DNA of 64,000 nt from Labrys wisconsinensis (GCF_030814995.1 NZ_JAUSVX010000021.1:1-64000); one strand, 5' to 3'; positions 1 through 8,802 are shown, counted from the stretch's first letter. Notes: generated from the letters alone by a model not told the origin. Numbers and translations are program-made.

Positions 1-93
1 CTCGCCGCCGCGCACGTCGAAGTCCACGCCCTTCAGCGCGTGCACCCCGCCGAAGGACTTGGTGATCGCCGTCAGCCTGGCAAGGTCCGTCAT
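1..93 (-). CDS. Sugar ABC transporter ATP-binding protein, N-terminal fragment
   Basis: Only the first 31 codons lie in the window; the gene runs out through position 1. The visible protein starts MTDLARLTAITKSFGG and continues VHALKGVDF, the usual opening of RbsA/MglA-type ATPases of monosaccharide ABC importers, just before the Walker A region. It is divergent from the SorC regulator gene, and a sugar-binding protein of the matching class is encoded at 2136-3113. It is therefore probably the energising subunit of that importer, with the permease outside the window. Family assignment from so short a stretch is fairly safe; substrate is not known. Confidence 0.75.
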   Translation of the reverse strand, partial: MTDLARLTAITKSFGGVHALKGVDFDVRGGE

Positions 94-217
94 GACCGGG
101 CTGGCCCGGACTGTGCGGCGACGAGATGAGACGGGCTTCGGCCCATGGCGTCAAACCTCCCGGGAGGACGAGACGGTCGCGACGATAGGTGGCAGGACTC
201 TCGAAATCAAGATATTA

Positions 218-251
218 ATTGCAAATAGTTCGCTATTATGCAATAATTTGC
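218..251. promoter_or_regulatory. Candidate SorC-regulator operator
   Basis: An AT-rich island in GC-rich DNA between the divergent ATPase and SorC-regulator genes. ATTGCAAATAG (218-228) is followed after four bases by CTATTATGCAAT (233-244), an inverted repeat with one extra base. TGCAATAA (239-246) recurs as a perfect inverted pair upstream of the transketolase gene at 8640-8672. I infer that both are bound by the SorC-type regulator. Confidence 0.6.
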
Positions 252-335
252 TCTATAGCACTTGGTGCCCAGGGTGCTCGGACTCCCGTAGAAAGGGGCC
301 CTGTCCAACGGCGATCTCCATCCGCAAAGCGTGCC

Positions 336-1277
336 ATGCCCCGCCCCCCTCGCGACGAAGAGACCATCCTGCATATCGCGCGGCTGCACCACGAGGAGGG
401 GCTGATGCAGACCGAGATCGCCCGGGACCTGAAGATCTCGGAGGCGACCGTCAGCCGCTATCTCAGGCAGGCGATGGAGCTCGGCTTCATCGAGGTGCGC
501 GTCGCTTCGCGCGCCTTCCGCAACTTCGACCTGGAGCGCCGGCTCGTCCGCCGGTTCGGCCTCGTCTCCGCCATCGTCATCGAGCCGCGGACCTCCGCGG
601 CCGAGACGCGCCGGATCCTCGGCAATGCCGCCGGCCGGGCGCTGGAGGATCTCCTCGCCAACGGCTCCGTCATCGGCGTCTCGAACGGCGAGACCGTCGC
701 CGCCGTCGCGGCCGAAGCCCGGCGGTCGCGTTCGGCCCATATCGACGTCGTCACGCTGATCGGCGGCGTCGGGCGGGCGGAGGAGGCGACGCATACCGGC
801 CAGATCTGCCGGACGCTGGCGGACCGTCTCGGCGGCCGCTCCTGGATCCTGCCGGTGCCGGCCGTCGTCGACAGCCCCGCCCTGGCCGAGACGCTGCGCG
901 GGATGGAGGCCTTCCGCGAGGTCTTCTCGCTGTTCGACCGGATGACGGTCGCCGTCATCGGCGTCGGGGCGCTGACGCCGGAATCCTCGACCTTCCAGCA
1001 CGGCCTGTTCACGCAGGGCCATCTTCGGGGCATCGTCGCGCGCCATGCGGCCGGCTCGATCTGCGCACGTTTCTACGACGCGGACGGCAAGGGCCTGCCG
1101 ACGGATCTCGATGCCTGCACGCTCTCCATCACCCTGGAGCAGCTCGCCACGGTGCCGCATCGCTTCGCCGTGGCGCTGGGAGCCGACAAGGTCCCGGCGA
1201 TCCGCGCCGGGATCGCCGGCCGCCTGATCAACATGCTGGGCACGGACGCGCCGACGGCGGAGGCCCTGCTGGGATGA
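336..1277 (+). CDS. SorC-family sugar-responsive transcriptional regulator
   Basis: A 313-residue regulator. An N-terminal helix-turn-helix at about residues 20-45 (QTEIARDLKISEATVSRYL) is followed by the large sugar-phosphate sensing domain of SorC/DeoR-like regulators (about 60-310, with VIGVSNGETVAA and TLIGGVGR typical of the family). I chose the ATG at 336 (MPRPPRDEE) because the in-frame extension upstream covers the AT-rich operator and shows no family similarity. It lies between the ATPase gene, which diverges from it, and the end of the sugar-catabolic operon, which converges on it with seven bases between stop codons. SorC proteins usually act as tetramers that release or activate at their own promoter when a phosphorylated sugar binds; the ligand here is unknown. 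Confidence 0.9.
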   Translation: MPRPPRDEETILHIARLHHEEGLMQTEIARDLKISEATVSRYLRQAMELGFIEVRVASRAFRNFDLERRLVRRFGLVSAIVIEPRTSAAETRRILGNAAGRALEDLLANGSVIGVSNGETVAAVAAEARRSRSAHIDVVTLIGGVGRAEEATHTGQICRTLADRLGGRSWILPVPAVVDSPALAETLRGMEAFREVFSLFDRMTVAVIGVGALTPESSTFQHGLFTQGHLRGIVARHAAGSICARFYDADGKGLPTDLDACTLSITLEQLATVPHRFAVALGADKVPAIRAGIAGRLINMLGTDAPTAEALLG

Positions 1278-1284
1278 CCCTTGG

Positions 1285-2061
1285 TCACCAGCAGGTGTAG
1301 CCGCCGTCCACCTGCACGATCGAGCCTGTCAGCAGGCTCGAGGCGTCGCAGGCGAGGAAGAGGATGGCCGAGGCGACCTCGTCGACGCGGCCGAGGCGCG
1401 CCATCGGCGTGTTGCCGATCCAGGCCGCATACATCGCCGGGTCGTCCCGGACGAGGGCGTTGAGCTCGGTGTCGATATAGGTCGGCGCCACCGCGTTGAC
1501 GCGCACGCCCCGGCTCGCCCATTCGGCCGCCAGCGACTTGGTGAGGTGGTGGACGGCCGCCTTGGAGGCGTTGTAGTGCGCCTGCTCCTGCGGCTTGTTG
1601 ACGATGAAGCCGGACATCGAGCCGATATTGACGATCGAGCCGCTGCCCGCCGCCAGCATCGACCGCCCGAAGGTGCGCGAGCACCAGAACAGGCCGTTCA
1701 GGTTGACGTCGAGGACCTTGAGCCAGCGCTCGTCGGTCATGGTCTCCGCCGGCGTGTTGCTGAGGGCGATGCCGGCATTGTTGACGAGGATATCCATGCG
1801 GCCGTGCCGGGCGAGGAGGTCGTCGTGCAGCCGCTCGACGGCGGCGCGATCGGCGACGTCGAGCTGGGCGGCCTCGACACGAGCGCCGCGGGCGGCGAGG
1901 CCGGCGCAGGCCGTCCGGACCCGCTCCTCGTCGAGGTCGGTCATCACCACATGGGCGCCGGCTTCCTCGAGCGCCTCGCAGGCGGCGAGCCCGATGCCGC
2001 GACCGGCGCCGGTCACCACGGCGACCTTGCCGGTCAGATCGTATTTCTTCAGATAGGACAT
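1285..2061 (-). CDS. Short-chain dehydrogenase/reductase (SDR)
   Basis: A 258-residue classical SDR. It has the NAD(P)-binding motif TGAGRGIG near residue 17, NNAG near 93 and the catalytic YNASK near 161, and ends DGGYTCW. An acidic residue after the second strand (VVMTDLDEE) favours NAD over NADP. It is the last gene of the operon beginning with transketolase, 74 bases after the sugar-binding protein gene. In sugar operons such proteins usually oxidise the imported sugar or polyol at a secondary alcohol, and that is the likely role here. The substrate cannot be read from sequence. Confidence 0.88.
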   Translation of the reverse strand: MSYLKKYDLTGKVAVVTGAGRGIGLAACEALEEAGAHVVMTDLDEERVRTACAGLAARGARVEAAQLDVADRAAVERLHDDLLARHGRMDILVNNAGIALSNTPAETMTDERWLKVLDVNLNGLFWCSRTFGRSMLAAGSGSIVNIGSMSGFIVNKPQEQAHYNASKAAVHHLTKSLAAEWASRGVRVNAVAPTYIDTELNALVRDDPAMYAAWIGNTPMARLGRVDEVASAILFLACDASSLLTGSIVQVDGGYTCW

Positions 2062-2094
2062 CGTTCCCTCGATGGGCAGCGCGAAAAACCAGGC

Positions 2095-2119
2095 GGGCGA
2101 CGGGCAATGCCCGCCGCCC
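2095..2119 (-). other. Intercistronic stem-loop after the sugar-binding protein gene
   Basis: GGGCGACGGGC (2095-2105) pairs with GCCCGCCGCCC (2109-2119) with one mismatch around a three-base loop. It sits between the binding-protein gene and the downstream SDR gene with no T-run, so it is more likely an RNA-stabilising or partial-attenuation hairpin than a full terminator. Confidence 0.5.
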
Positions 2120-2135
2120 GGCAGCCCCGGACAGG

Positions 2136-3113
2136 TCAGAACACCGAGTCGGGCCGGTAATATCTGTCGACGTTCTCCTTGGAGATAACTTCCGGCTTGA
2201 TCAGGTAATGCTTGGGGAATTCGGCCGGAAGCTCGCCCTTGACGCTCTTCATGCCGATCTCCACGCCGGTCCGTCCGATCAGGTCGGGGTCGTTGAGGCC
2301 GGTGGCGCCGTACTTGCCTTCCTTGATCAGGGCGAGGGCTTCCTTCTGGCCGTCGGCCGCCGCGAGCAGCAGCACGCCGTCCAGCTTGTGGGCGGCCTCC
2401 AGGGCGCGGCGGGCGCCGAGAACCATGCTGTCGTTCTCGCCGATCACCACGTTGACGTCGGGATGGGCGGTGATGATGTCCTCCATGGCGCTCACGCCGC
2501 CTTCGGACGTCCAGCCGCCCCATCCCTGGGCCACGATGTTCAGCTTGGCCACGCCGCTGCCGGCAAGCTGGCCTTCGACATAGCCGCGGACGACGCCCAT
2601 GCGCCGGTTCTCGCCGCCGGGATTGCCCTGGTTGCCGGAGATGATGGCGACCGTGGCCGGCTTGCCGCCCAGCGTCTTCGCCAGCCATCTGCCGACCAGC
2701 TCGCCGTTCTCGACATTCGAGGACTGCACGTGGGTGACGAAATTGGCCTTGGGATTGAGGTCGGCGTCGATGACGACGACCTTGATGCCCGCCGCCGACG
2801 CGGCGTTGACGGCGGGGACGAGGCCTTCGGGATCCTGCGGGTTGACGAGCAGCAGGGAAACCTTGCGGGCGACCATGTCCTCGATGTCGGAAATCTGCTT
2901 GTTCATGTCGCGCTGCCCGTCGGAGGACAGGACGTCGCAGCCGAGCTTCTTGCCCTCGTCGCGCACGGCGGCTTCCTGCGCCGCGTAATAGGGCGCGTTG
3001 AGCGTCGACATGGAGATGCCGATCTTGCAGTCGGCAGCCTGGGCGGCGGCACCGGTCAGGCTGGTCACGACGCCGGCCAGCAGGGCGGCGGCGATCTTGT
3101 TCGGCGATGTCAT
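2136..3113 (-). CDS. Periplasmic sugar-binding protein of ABC transporter (RbsB-like)
   Basis: A 325-residue periplasmic binding protein of the type I (ribose/galactose) fold. The start at 3113 (MTSPNK) gives a standard signal peptide with a hydrophobic core (AAALLAGVVTSLTGAAA) and a cleavage site after AQA, leaving DCKIGISM as mature start. Family signatures include QISDIEDMV, DADLNPKANFVTHV and GENDSMVLGARRAL. It should deliver a monosaccharide or polyol to the importer whose ATPase begins at 93. Its position inside the catabolic operon, after the ALDH16 gene and before the SDR gene, links uptake to degradation. Stem-loops flank the gene on both sides and may raise its transcript level. Confidence 0.9.
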   Translation of the reverse strand: MTSPNKIAAALLAGVVTSLTGAAAQAADCKIGISMSTLNAPYYAAQEAAVRDEGKKLGCDVLSSDGQRDMNKQISDIEDMVARKVSLLLVNPQDPEGLVPAVNAASAAGIKVVVIDADLNPKANFVTHVQSSNVENGELVGRWLAKTLGGKPATVAIISGNQGNPGGENRRMGVVRGYVEGQLAGSGVAKLNIVAQGWGGWTSEGGVSAMEDIITAHPDVNVVIGENDSMVLGARRALEAAHKLDGVLLLAAADGQKEALALIKEGKYGATGLNDPDLIGRTGVEIGMKSVKGELPAEFPKHYLIKPEVISKENVDRYYRPDSVF

Positions 3114-3153
3114 GGCGTTTCTCCCTTCAGGCGTTCTTTCGCGATGGCCTCGT

Positions 3154-3176
3154 CCGCCGCACCTGCGATGCGGCGG
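3154..3176 (-). other. Intercistronic stem-loop before the sugar-binding protein gene
   Basis: CCGCCGCA (3154-3161) and TGCGGCGG (3169-3176) form perfect eight-base arms around a seven-base loop. It lies between the stop codon of the aldehyde dehydrogenase gene and the start of the binding-protein gene. No T-run follows, so it probably marks a processing or stability point within one operon. Confidence 0.5.
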
Positions 3177-3180
3177 CGGG

Positions 3181-5592
3181 CTATTCCCCGTACGGCACCC
3201 AGATGGTCTTGACCTGGATGGACCGGCGCAGGAATTGGGGGCCCAGCCCATGGATCGGGCTCGACCAGTCGAGGCCGCCGGGCCCGACGGCCCAGACCGG
3301 CTTGACGTTGCCGGCCGAGCGCTCCTCGGCGGCACGGATCTCCCCCGGCTCGCCGGCGGTCCACAGCGCGTCGACGTCGTCGTGATCGGCCAGCGTCGCG
3401 GTCAGCGCCGCCCGCTCGCCGGTGACGATGTTGACCACGCCGGCCGGCACGTCCGAGGTCTCCAGCACCTGGTAGAAGTCGGTGGCGACGAGCGGATGGG
3501 CCTGGGAGGGCAGCACCACCACGCGGTTGCCCATGGCGATCGCCGGCGCGACCAGGGAGACGAAGGCGAGCAGCGGCGCCTCGTCCGGGCAGGCGATGGC
3601 GATGACGCCCCAGGGCTCGTTCATCGCCAGGGTGACGTGCCGGCTGCGCGTCGACTGCACCCGGCCGTCGAACTTGTCGGCATAGCCGGCATAGAAGGTC
3701 AGGCGGCGCACGGCCAGCGCCACCTCCTCGGCCGCGGCCTCGGGCGTGACGCCGGTCAGCGCCTCGATGCGGTCGGCGAATTCTTGCGCCCTGGCCTCGA
3801 GGTTCTCGGCCAGGAAGAACAGCACCTGCGCCCGGGCATGGGCGCTGGCGGCGGACCAGCCGGCCGCCTTCTGAGCCGCCTCGACCGCGTTGCGGATGTC
3901 CTTGCGGTTGCCGAGGCCGGCCTGGGAGACCGGGCGGCCCTTGGCGTCGGACACGGTGTAGCTGGCGCCGCCGTCGGGCCGCGCCTGCTTGCCGCCGACA
4001 TAAAGCTTGGCGGTGCGGTCGAGCCGCGGCGCCGCGCCGTCGGCGGCCGAGACGGCCGGCGCCGGGGCCGCGGTGAAGTCCGCCGCCGCGGCGGGCGCGG
4101 CCCTGCGCGCCTTGCGGGCGGCCTTGTCGGGCGCCTTCAGATATTCGGCCATGCCGGCATGGCCGCCCTCCCGGCCATAGCCGCTTTCGCGGTAGCCGCC
4201 GAAGCCGGCGGCGGCGTCGAACATGTTGGTGCCGTTGAGCCAGATCACCCCGGCCTTGATGCGGGCGGCCGCGTCGAGGGCGACGTTCAGCGTCTCCGAC
4301 CAGATCGAGGCGCTGAGGCCGTAGCGGGTGTTGTTGGCGAGCGCCACCGCCTCGTCCTGGGTGCGGAAGGTCATGGTGACCAGCACCGGGCCGAAGATCT
4401 CCTCCTGCGCCACGATCGAGGCCGGCGCGACGCCGGTGAGGATGGTCGGCGGGAAGAAGAAGCCTCGTGTCGGCAGGGCGATGTCCGGCTGCCAGCAGGC
4501 GGCGCCCTCGGCGCGGCCGGCCTCGACCAGGCTGCGGATGCGCTCGAGCTGCACGCCGGCGGCGACCGCGCCGATGTCGGTGGACTTGTCGAGGGGATCG
4601 CCGACCCGCAATCTCTGCGCCCGTGCCTTCAGCCGGGCGTGGAAGCGATCGGCCACGGCCTCGTGCACGAGCAGGCGCGAGCCGGCGCAGCAGACCTGGC
4701 CCTGGTTGAACCAGACGGCGTCGACCACGCCCTCGACCGCGCTGTCGAGATCGGCGTCGTCGAAGACGACGAAGGGCGACTTGCCGCCGAGCTCGAGCGA
4801 CAGCTTCTTGCCCGTGCCGGCGGTGGCGCGGCGGATCAGGCGGCCGACCTCGGTGGAGCCGGTGAAGGCGATCTTGTCGACGCCGGGGTGCTCGACCAGC
4901 GCCGCGCCGGTCGCCCCGTCGCCGGTGACGATGTTGACGACGCCGGCCGGCAGGCCGGCCTCGCGGCAGAGCTCGGCGAAGGCGACGGCCGTGAGCGGAG
5001 TGAACTCGGCCGGCTTCAGCACCACGGTGTTGCCGGCGGCCAGCGCCGGCGCCACCTTCCAGGCCAGCATCAGCAGCGGGAAGTTCCAGGGGATGATCTG
5101 GCCGCAGACGCCGACCGGCTCATGGCCGGGGAACTCGGCCTCCAGCACCTCGGCCCAGCCGGCATGGTGGTAGAAATGGCGCACGGCCAGCGGGATATCG
5201 CCGTCGCGGCTCTCGCGGATCGGCTTGCCGTTGTCCATGCTCTCCAGCACCGCGAAGAAGCGCTCGCGCTTCTGCAGCAGGCGGGCCAGGGCGTAGAGAT
5301 GGCGGGCCCGGACATGACCGGGCAGGGCCGACCAGGCCGGCAGCACCCGGCGGGCGGCGGCGACCGCCGCGTCGATGTCGGCCTTGCCACCCTGCGCGGC
5401 GGCGATCAGCACCTCGCCGCTGGCGGGGTTGACCACCTCGAAGCTGCCGCCCTCGGCGGGGTCGACGAAGGCGCCGTCGATGAAATGGCGGGTGCGGCCG
5501 CCCTTGGCGGCCAGCCAGGCGAGGACGGCATCGTTCGCCTCGGGGGCCGGGCCGTACTCCATGGTCTCAAGGATCTCGCTGACGCTGGGCAT
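3181..5592 (-). CDS. Two-domain aldehyde dehydrogenase, ALDH16 type
   Basis: An 803-residue NAD(P)-dependent aldehyde dehydrogenase. Residues about 36-500 are a complete ALDH domain with PWNFPLL (169-175), base Glu267 in LELGGK and nucleophile Cys301 in GQVCCAG. An Ala/Pro-rich linker leads to a second, degenerate ALDH domain (about 530-803) that keeps the Rossmann part (VNIVTGERAA) but has no catalytic cysteine. This arrangement, including the dead C-terminal domain, matches the bacterial ALDH16 family. It starts eight bases after the aldolase gene, so acetaldehyde or another aldehyde released by the aldolase is the natural candidate substrate, oxidised to the acid. The coupling is inferred. 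Confidence 0.88.
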   Translation of the reverse strand: MPSVSEILETMEYGPAPEANDAVLAWLAAKGGRTRHFIDGAFVDPAEGGSFEVVNPASGEVLIAAAQGGKADIDAAVAAARRVLPAWSALPGHVRARHLYALARLLQKRERFFAVLESMDNGKPIRESRDGDIPLAVRHFYHHAGWAEVLEAEFPGHEPVGVCGQIIPWNFPLLMLAWKVAPALAAGNTVVLKPAEFTPLTAVAFAELCREAGLPAGVVNIVTGDGATGAALVEHPGVDKIAFTGSTEVGRLIRRATAGTGKKLSLELGGKSPFVVFDDADLDSAVEGVVDAVWFNQGQVCCAGSRLLVHEAVADRFHARLKARAQRLRVGDPLDKSTDIGAVAAGVQLERIRSLVEAGRAEGAACWQPDIALPTRGFFFPPTILTGVAPASIVAQEEIFGPVLVTMTFRTQDEAVALANNTRYGLSASIWSETLNVALDAAARIKAGVIWLNGTNMFDAAAGFGGYRESGYGREGGHAGMAEYLKAPDKAARKARRAAPAAAADFTAAPAPAVSAADGAAPRLDRTAKLYVGGKQARPDGGASYTVSDAKGRPVSQAGLGNRKDIRNAVEAAQKAAGWSAASAHARAQVLFFLAENLEARAQEFADRIEALTGVTPEAAAEEVALAVRRLTFYAGYADKFDGRVQSTRSRHVTLAMNEPWGVIAIACPDEAPLLAFVSLVAPAIAMGNRVVVLPSQAHPLVATDFYQVLETSDVPAGVVNIVTGERAALTATLADHDDVDALWTAGEPGEIRAAEERSAGNVKPVWAVGPGGLDWSSPIHGLGPQFLRRSIQVKTIWVPYGE

Positions 5593-5599
5593 GGGCTCT

Positions 5600-6556
5600 T
5601 CAGGCGATGGCGTGGTGGGAGGCGGCGGAATAGCGGCCGGTGACGAAATGCTCGATCTGGCGCTCGATGTCGGTCAGCAGCGAGCTCGCCCCGAAGCGGA
5701 ACAGGTCGGGCTGCAGCCAGTCGTTGCCGAGCTCCTCCTTCATCAGGCTCATCCAGGTCAGCGCCTCCTTGGCCGAGGCGATGCCGCCGGCCGGCTTGAA
5801 GCCGACCTTGTGGCCGGTGACCTCGCCATAGGCGCGGATGGCCCGGCACATGACGAGGCCGACCGGCAGGGTGGCGTTGACGCCCTCCTTGCCGGTGGAG
5901 GTCTTGATGAAGTCGGCGCCCGCCATCATCGCCACCATGCTGGCCTTGTGGACGTTGCGCAGCGACTTGAGGTCGCCGGTGGCGAGGATCGCCTTGAGAT
6001 GGGCCTCGCCGCAGGCTTCGCGCATCTGGACGATCTCGTCGTAGAGCGCCTGCCAGTCCTGGCCGAGCACATGGGCGCGGGTGATGACGATGTCGATCTC
6101 GCGCGCGCCCTCGGCCACGGCGTAGCGGATCTCGGCCAGGCGCAGGGGAAGCGGCATCAGCCCGGCGGGAAAGCCGGTCGCGACCGAGGCGACGGGTATG
6201 CCGGAGCCGGCGAGGGCGGCCACGGCCGGCGCCACCATGGTGGGATAGACGCAGACCGCGCCGGTGGTCGGGGCGGCCTTGAGGCCGAGGGCCTCGGTAA
6301 GGTCGGGGCGCAGCGGCCGGCGCGCCTTGGCGCAAAGCCGTGCCACGCGCGCCGGCGTGTCGTCGCCGGCGAGGGTGGTGAGGTCGATCAGGCCGATGGC
6401 GCGCACCAGCCAGGCCGCCTGCCAGGCCTTCTTGACGCTGCGGCGCGCCGGCAGGCTGGCCGCGCGCCGCTCGACGGCGCTGAGATTGGCCCTGGCACCC
6501 TCGACGAGGTCGAGGGCGAGCGGCATGCCGGGGTTGCGGGGCGTGTTGGCGAGCAT
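5600..6556 (-). CDS. deoC: Deoxyribose-phosphate aldolase-like protein (DeoC)
   Basis: A 318-residue class I aldolase. The Schiff-base lysine is Lys218 in ADFIKTSTGK, and the second conserved lysine is in GFKPAGGI; both are signatures of DeoC. The start at 6556 (MLANTPRNPG) follows the transketolase stop by ten bases; a longer upstream reading would overlap that gene in low-complexity sequence. DeoC enzymes cleave 2-deoxyribose 5-phosphate to glyceraldehyde 3-phosphate and acetaldehyde in the cytoplasm. With about 70 residues more than E. coli DeoC at the N-terminus, this belongs to the longer form common in Rhizobiales. Aldehyde dehydrogenase and transketolase neighbours could consume its two products, but the true substrate might be another phosphorylated deoxy sugar. 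Confidence 0.88.
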   Translation of the reverse strand: MLANTPRNPGMPLALDLVEGARANLSAVERRAASLPARRSVKKAWQAAWLVRAIGLIDLTTLAGDDTPARVARLCAKARRPLRPDLTEALGLKAAPTTGAVCVYPTMVAPAVAALAGSGIPVASVATGFPAGLMPLPLRLAEIRYAVAEGAREIDIVITRAHVLGQDWQALYDEIVQMREACGEAHLKAILATGDLKSLRNVHKASMVAMMAGADFIKTSTGKEGVNATLPVGLVMCRAIRAYGEVTGHKVGFKPAGGIASAKEALTWMSLMKEELGNDWLQPDLFRFGASSLLTDIERQIEHFVTGRYSAASHHAIA

Positions 6557-6566
6557 GTCCGTTTCC

Positions 6567-8573
6567 CTATTCGGCCGTGGCCGGGCGGCCGAGGGCCTCG
6601 AGCACCCGGGCGGCGATGCCCTCGGGGGTGAGGCCGAAGCTGCGATAGACCTCGGGCCCCGGGCCGGAGAAGCCGAAGCCGGTGACGCCGAAGACGTGGT
6701 CCTCGTCAGGGACGAAGCGGGTCCAGCCGAAGGGCGAGGCGGCCTCGACCGCAAAGCGCGGCGCCGCGCCCAGCACGGAGCGGCGATAGTCCGCCGGCTG
6801 CTCGGCGAAGCGCTCCCAGCAGGGCATGGAGACCACGGCCGCGGCGACGCCCCGGCCGGCGAGGAGGTCGCGCGCCGCCACCGCGAGGCTCACCTCCGAG
6901 CCGGTGGCCAGCAGGGTGACGTCGCGCGGCCCTTCGGCCTCGGCCAGCACGTAAGCGCCGCGGCGCGACAGCATCTGCGACGCCGGCGCGAGACGCACCG
7001 GCTCGACCTTCTGGCGGGCGGCGACCATGACGCTCGGCCCGGTGCCGGCGACGGCGTCGTACCAGCATTCCAACGCCTCGACGGCATCGGCCGGGCGGTA
7101 GACCTTGAGGCCGGGGATCGCCCGCAGCGAAGCGAGCTGCTCGACCGGCTGGTGGGTCGGCCCGTCCTCGCCGACGCCGATGGAATCGTGGGTGAACAGG
7201 AAGACGACGCGGATGCCCATCAGCGCCGCCAGGCGGATCGACGGCCGGCAATAGTCGCTGAAGGTCAGGTAGGTCGCGCCGTAGGGCAGGAGGCCCCCGT
7301 GCAGGGCCATGCCGTTCAGGGCGGCGGCCATGGCATGCTCGCGGATGCCGTAGGCGACATGCGAGCCGGCGAAAGCGCCCGGCGCGAGCGGGCTCATGCC
7401 CTCGGCCTGGGAGAGCACGCTGGAGGTGAGGTCGGCGGAGCCGCCTGTCATCTCCGGCATATGCCGGGACAGCAGCCCGACGGCGTCGCGGCTCGCCTGG
7501 CGCACGGGGATGGCCTGCGGGGTCTCGGCCAGGGCTGCGAGGGCGGCCTCGACCGCCGCCTTCAGGCCCTGCGGCAGCAGGCCGGCGGTGCGGCGCTCGA
7601 ACTCGGCGCGCCGGGCCGGCTCCGCCTGGTCGAGCCGGCGGCGCCAGGCGGCGCTTTCCGTCTCGCCGCGCCGGCCGACGGCGCGCCAGGCCTCGGCGAT
7701 GTCCGAAGGGATCTCGAAAGCCGGATACGGCCAGTCCAGGGCCTGGCGCAGGCCGGCGAGCTCCGCCTCCCCGAGCGGCGAGCCGTGGACGACGGAACGG
7801 CCTTCCTTGGTCGGCGCGCCGAAGCCGATGCGGGTGCGCGCGGCGATCAGGGTCGGGCGGTCGGAGGCGCGGGCGCAGCGCAGCGCCGCGTCGATCGCCT
7901 CGGGATCATGGCCGTCGACGGCGATGGCAGCCCAGTTCGAGGCCTCGAAGCGCTTGACCTGGTCGTCCGAGGTGCTGACCGCCGTCGGGCCGTCGATGGT
8001 GGTGCCGTTGTCGTCGAAGATGACGGTGAGGCGGGAGAGCCTGAGGTGCCCGGCGAGGGAGATCGCCTCCTGGCTGATGCCCTCCATCAGGCAGCCGTCG
8101 CCGCAGAAGACATAGGTGCGGTGGTCGACGAGCTCGTCGCCGAAGCGGGCGTTCATCATCCGCTCGGCCAGCGCCATGCCGACGGCGGTGGCGATGCCCT
8201 GGCCGAGCGGACCGGTGGTGGTCTCGATGCCGGGGAAATGCCGGTATTCGGGATGGCCGGCGGCGCGGGCATGCGCCCGGCGGAACTGCTTCAGCTCGTC
8301 CAGGCCCACGCCGGGATAGCCGGTGAGATGCAGCAGGCCGTAGAGCAGCATCGAGCCGTGGCCGTTCGACAGGACGAAGCGGTCGCGGTCGGCCCAGTCC
8401 GGCCGGGCGGCGTCGAACTTGAGGTGCCGGGAGAACAGCACCGCGGCCAGGTCCGCCATCCCCAGCGGCATGCCGGGATGGCCGGACTTCGCCGCCTCCA
8501 CCGCGTCCGCCGCCAGGAAGCGCAGCGCATGCGCCATGCGCCGGATGCCGCCGGCTGCCTCGGTCTCGACCAC
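6567..8573 (-). CDS. tkt: Transketolase
   Basis: A full-length 668-residue transketolase. The N-terminal thiamine-diphosphate domain contains SGHPGMPLGMAD near residue 30 and the cofactor motif starting GDGCLMEG near 154. The central domain has GVGEDGPTHQP, and the C-terminal domain ends in VFGVTGFGFSGPG. It is the first gene of the operon, reading away from the AT-rich operator at 8640-8672. The enzyme moves two-carbon ketol units between sugar phosphates in the non-oxidative pentose phosphate pathway. A copy inside an inducible sugar operon is probably there to route a pentose- or tetrose-like intermediate into central metabolism, in addition to a housekeeping copy elsewhere. Confidence 0.93.
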   Translation of the reverse strand: MVETEAAGGIRRMAHALRFLAADAVEAAKSGHPGMPLGMADLAAVLFSRHLKFDAARPDWADRDRFVLSNGHGSMLLYGLLHLTGYPGVGLDELKQFRRAHARAAGHPEYRHFPGIETTTGPLGQGIATAVGMALAERMMNARFGDELVDHRTYVFCGDGCLMEGISQEAISLAGHLRLSRLTVIFDDNGTTIDGPTAVSTSDDQVKRFEASNWAAIAVDGHDPEAIDAALRCARASDRPTLIAARTRIGFGAPTKEGRSVVHGSPLGEAELAGLRQALDWPYPAFEIPSDIAEAWRAVGRRGETESAAWRRRLDQAEPARRAEFERRTAGLLPQGLKAAVEAALAALAETPQAIPVRQASRDAVGLLSRHMPEMTGGSADLTSSVLSQAEGMSPLAPGAFAGSHVAYGIREHAMAAALNGMALHGGLLPYGATYLTFSDYCRPSIRLAALMGIRVVFLFTHDSIGVGEDGPTHQPVEQLASLRAIPGLKVYRPADAVEALECWYDAVAGTGPSVMVAARQKVEPVRLAPASQMLSRRGAYVLAEAEGPRDVTLLATGSEVSLAVAARDLLAGRGVAAAVVSMPCWERFAEQPADYRRSVLGAAPRFAVEAASPFGWTRFVPDEDHVFGVTGFGFSGPGPEVYRSFGLTPEGIAARVLEALGRPATAE

Positions 8574-8639
8574 GATCGCCTCCTCGTCACGCTCCGCTGC
8601 CGCGGATCGGGTGGGAGTAAAGCGGTGCCGTACGGAAAT

Positions 8640-8672
8640 TGCAATAACATCGATATAAAGAAATTTATTGCA
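8640..8672. promoter_or_regulatory. Inverted repeat operator upstream of transketolase operon
   Basis: TGCAATAA (8640-8647) and TTATTGCA (8665-8672) are perfect inverted half-sites 17 bases apart, 67 bases upstream of the transketolase start. TGCAATAA also occurs in the promoter of the SorC regulator (239-246). The AT-rich sequence contrasts with surrounding DNA. I infer control by the SorC-type regulator encoded at 336-1277. Confidence 0.65.
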
Positions 8673-8802
8673 TAAAACCTGAGAGATGCGCGTCGGCCTG
8701 CGCGTTCGGTGCTCATTGGAGCGGCTGATCGCCTTGTTCGAACAGGGCCGAGGGCACCAACGCCCGCGTCAGGCTGCTCTCATCGGCACCTGCATTCTTC
8801 GA

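Noticed and set aside
2998-5643. Long plus-strand reading frame opposite the ALDH16 and binding-protein genes
   Set aside because: Its product is low-complexity Gly/Arg/Ala/His sequence produced by GC-rich codon use on the other strand; the minus strand encodes clear protein families.
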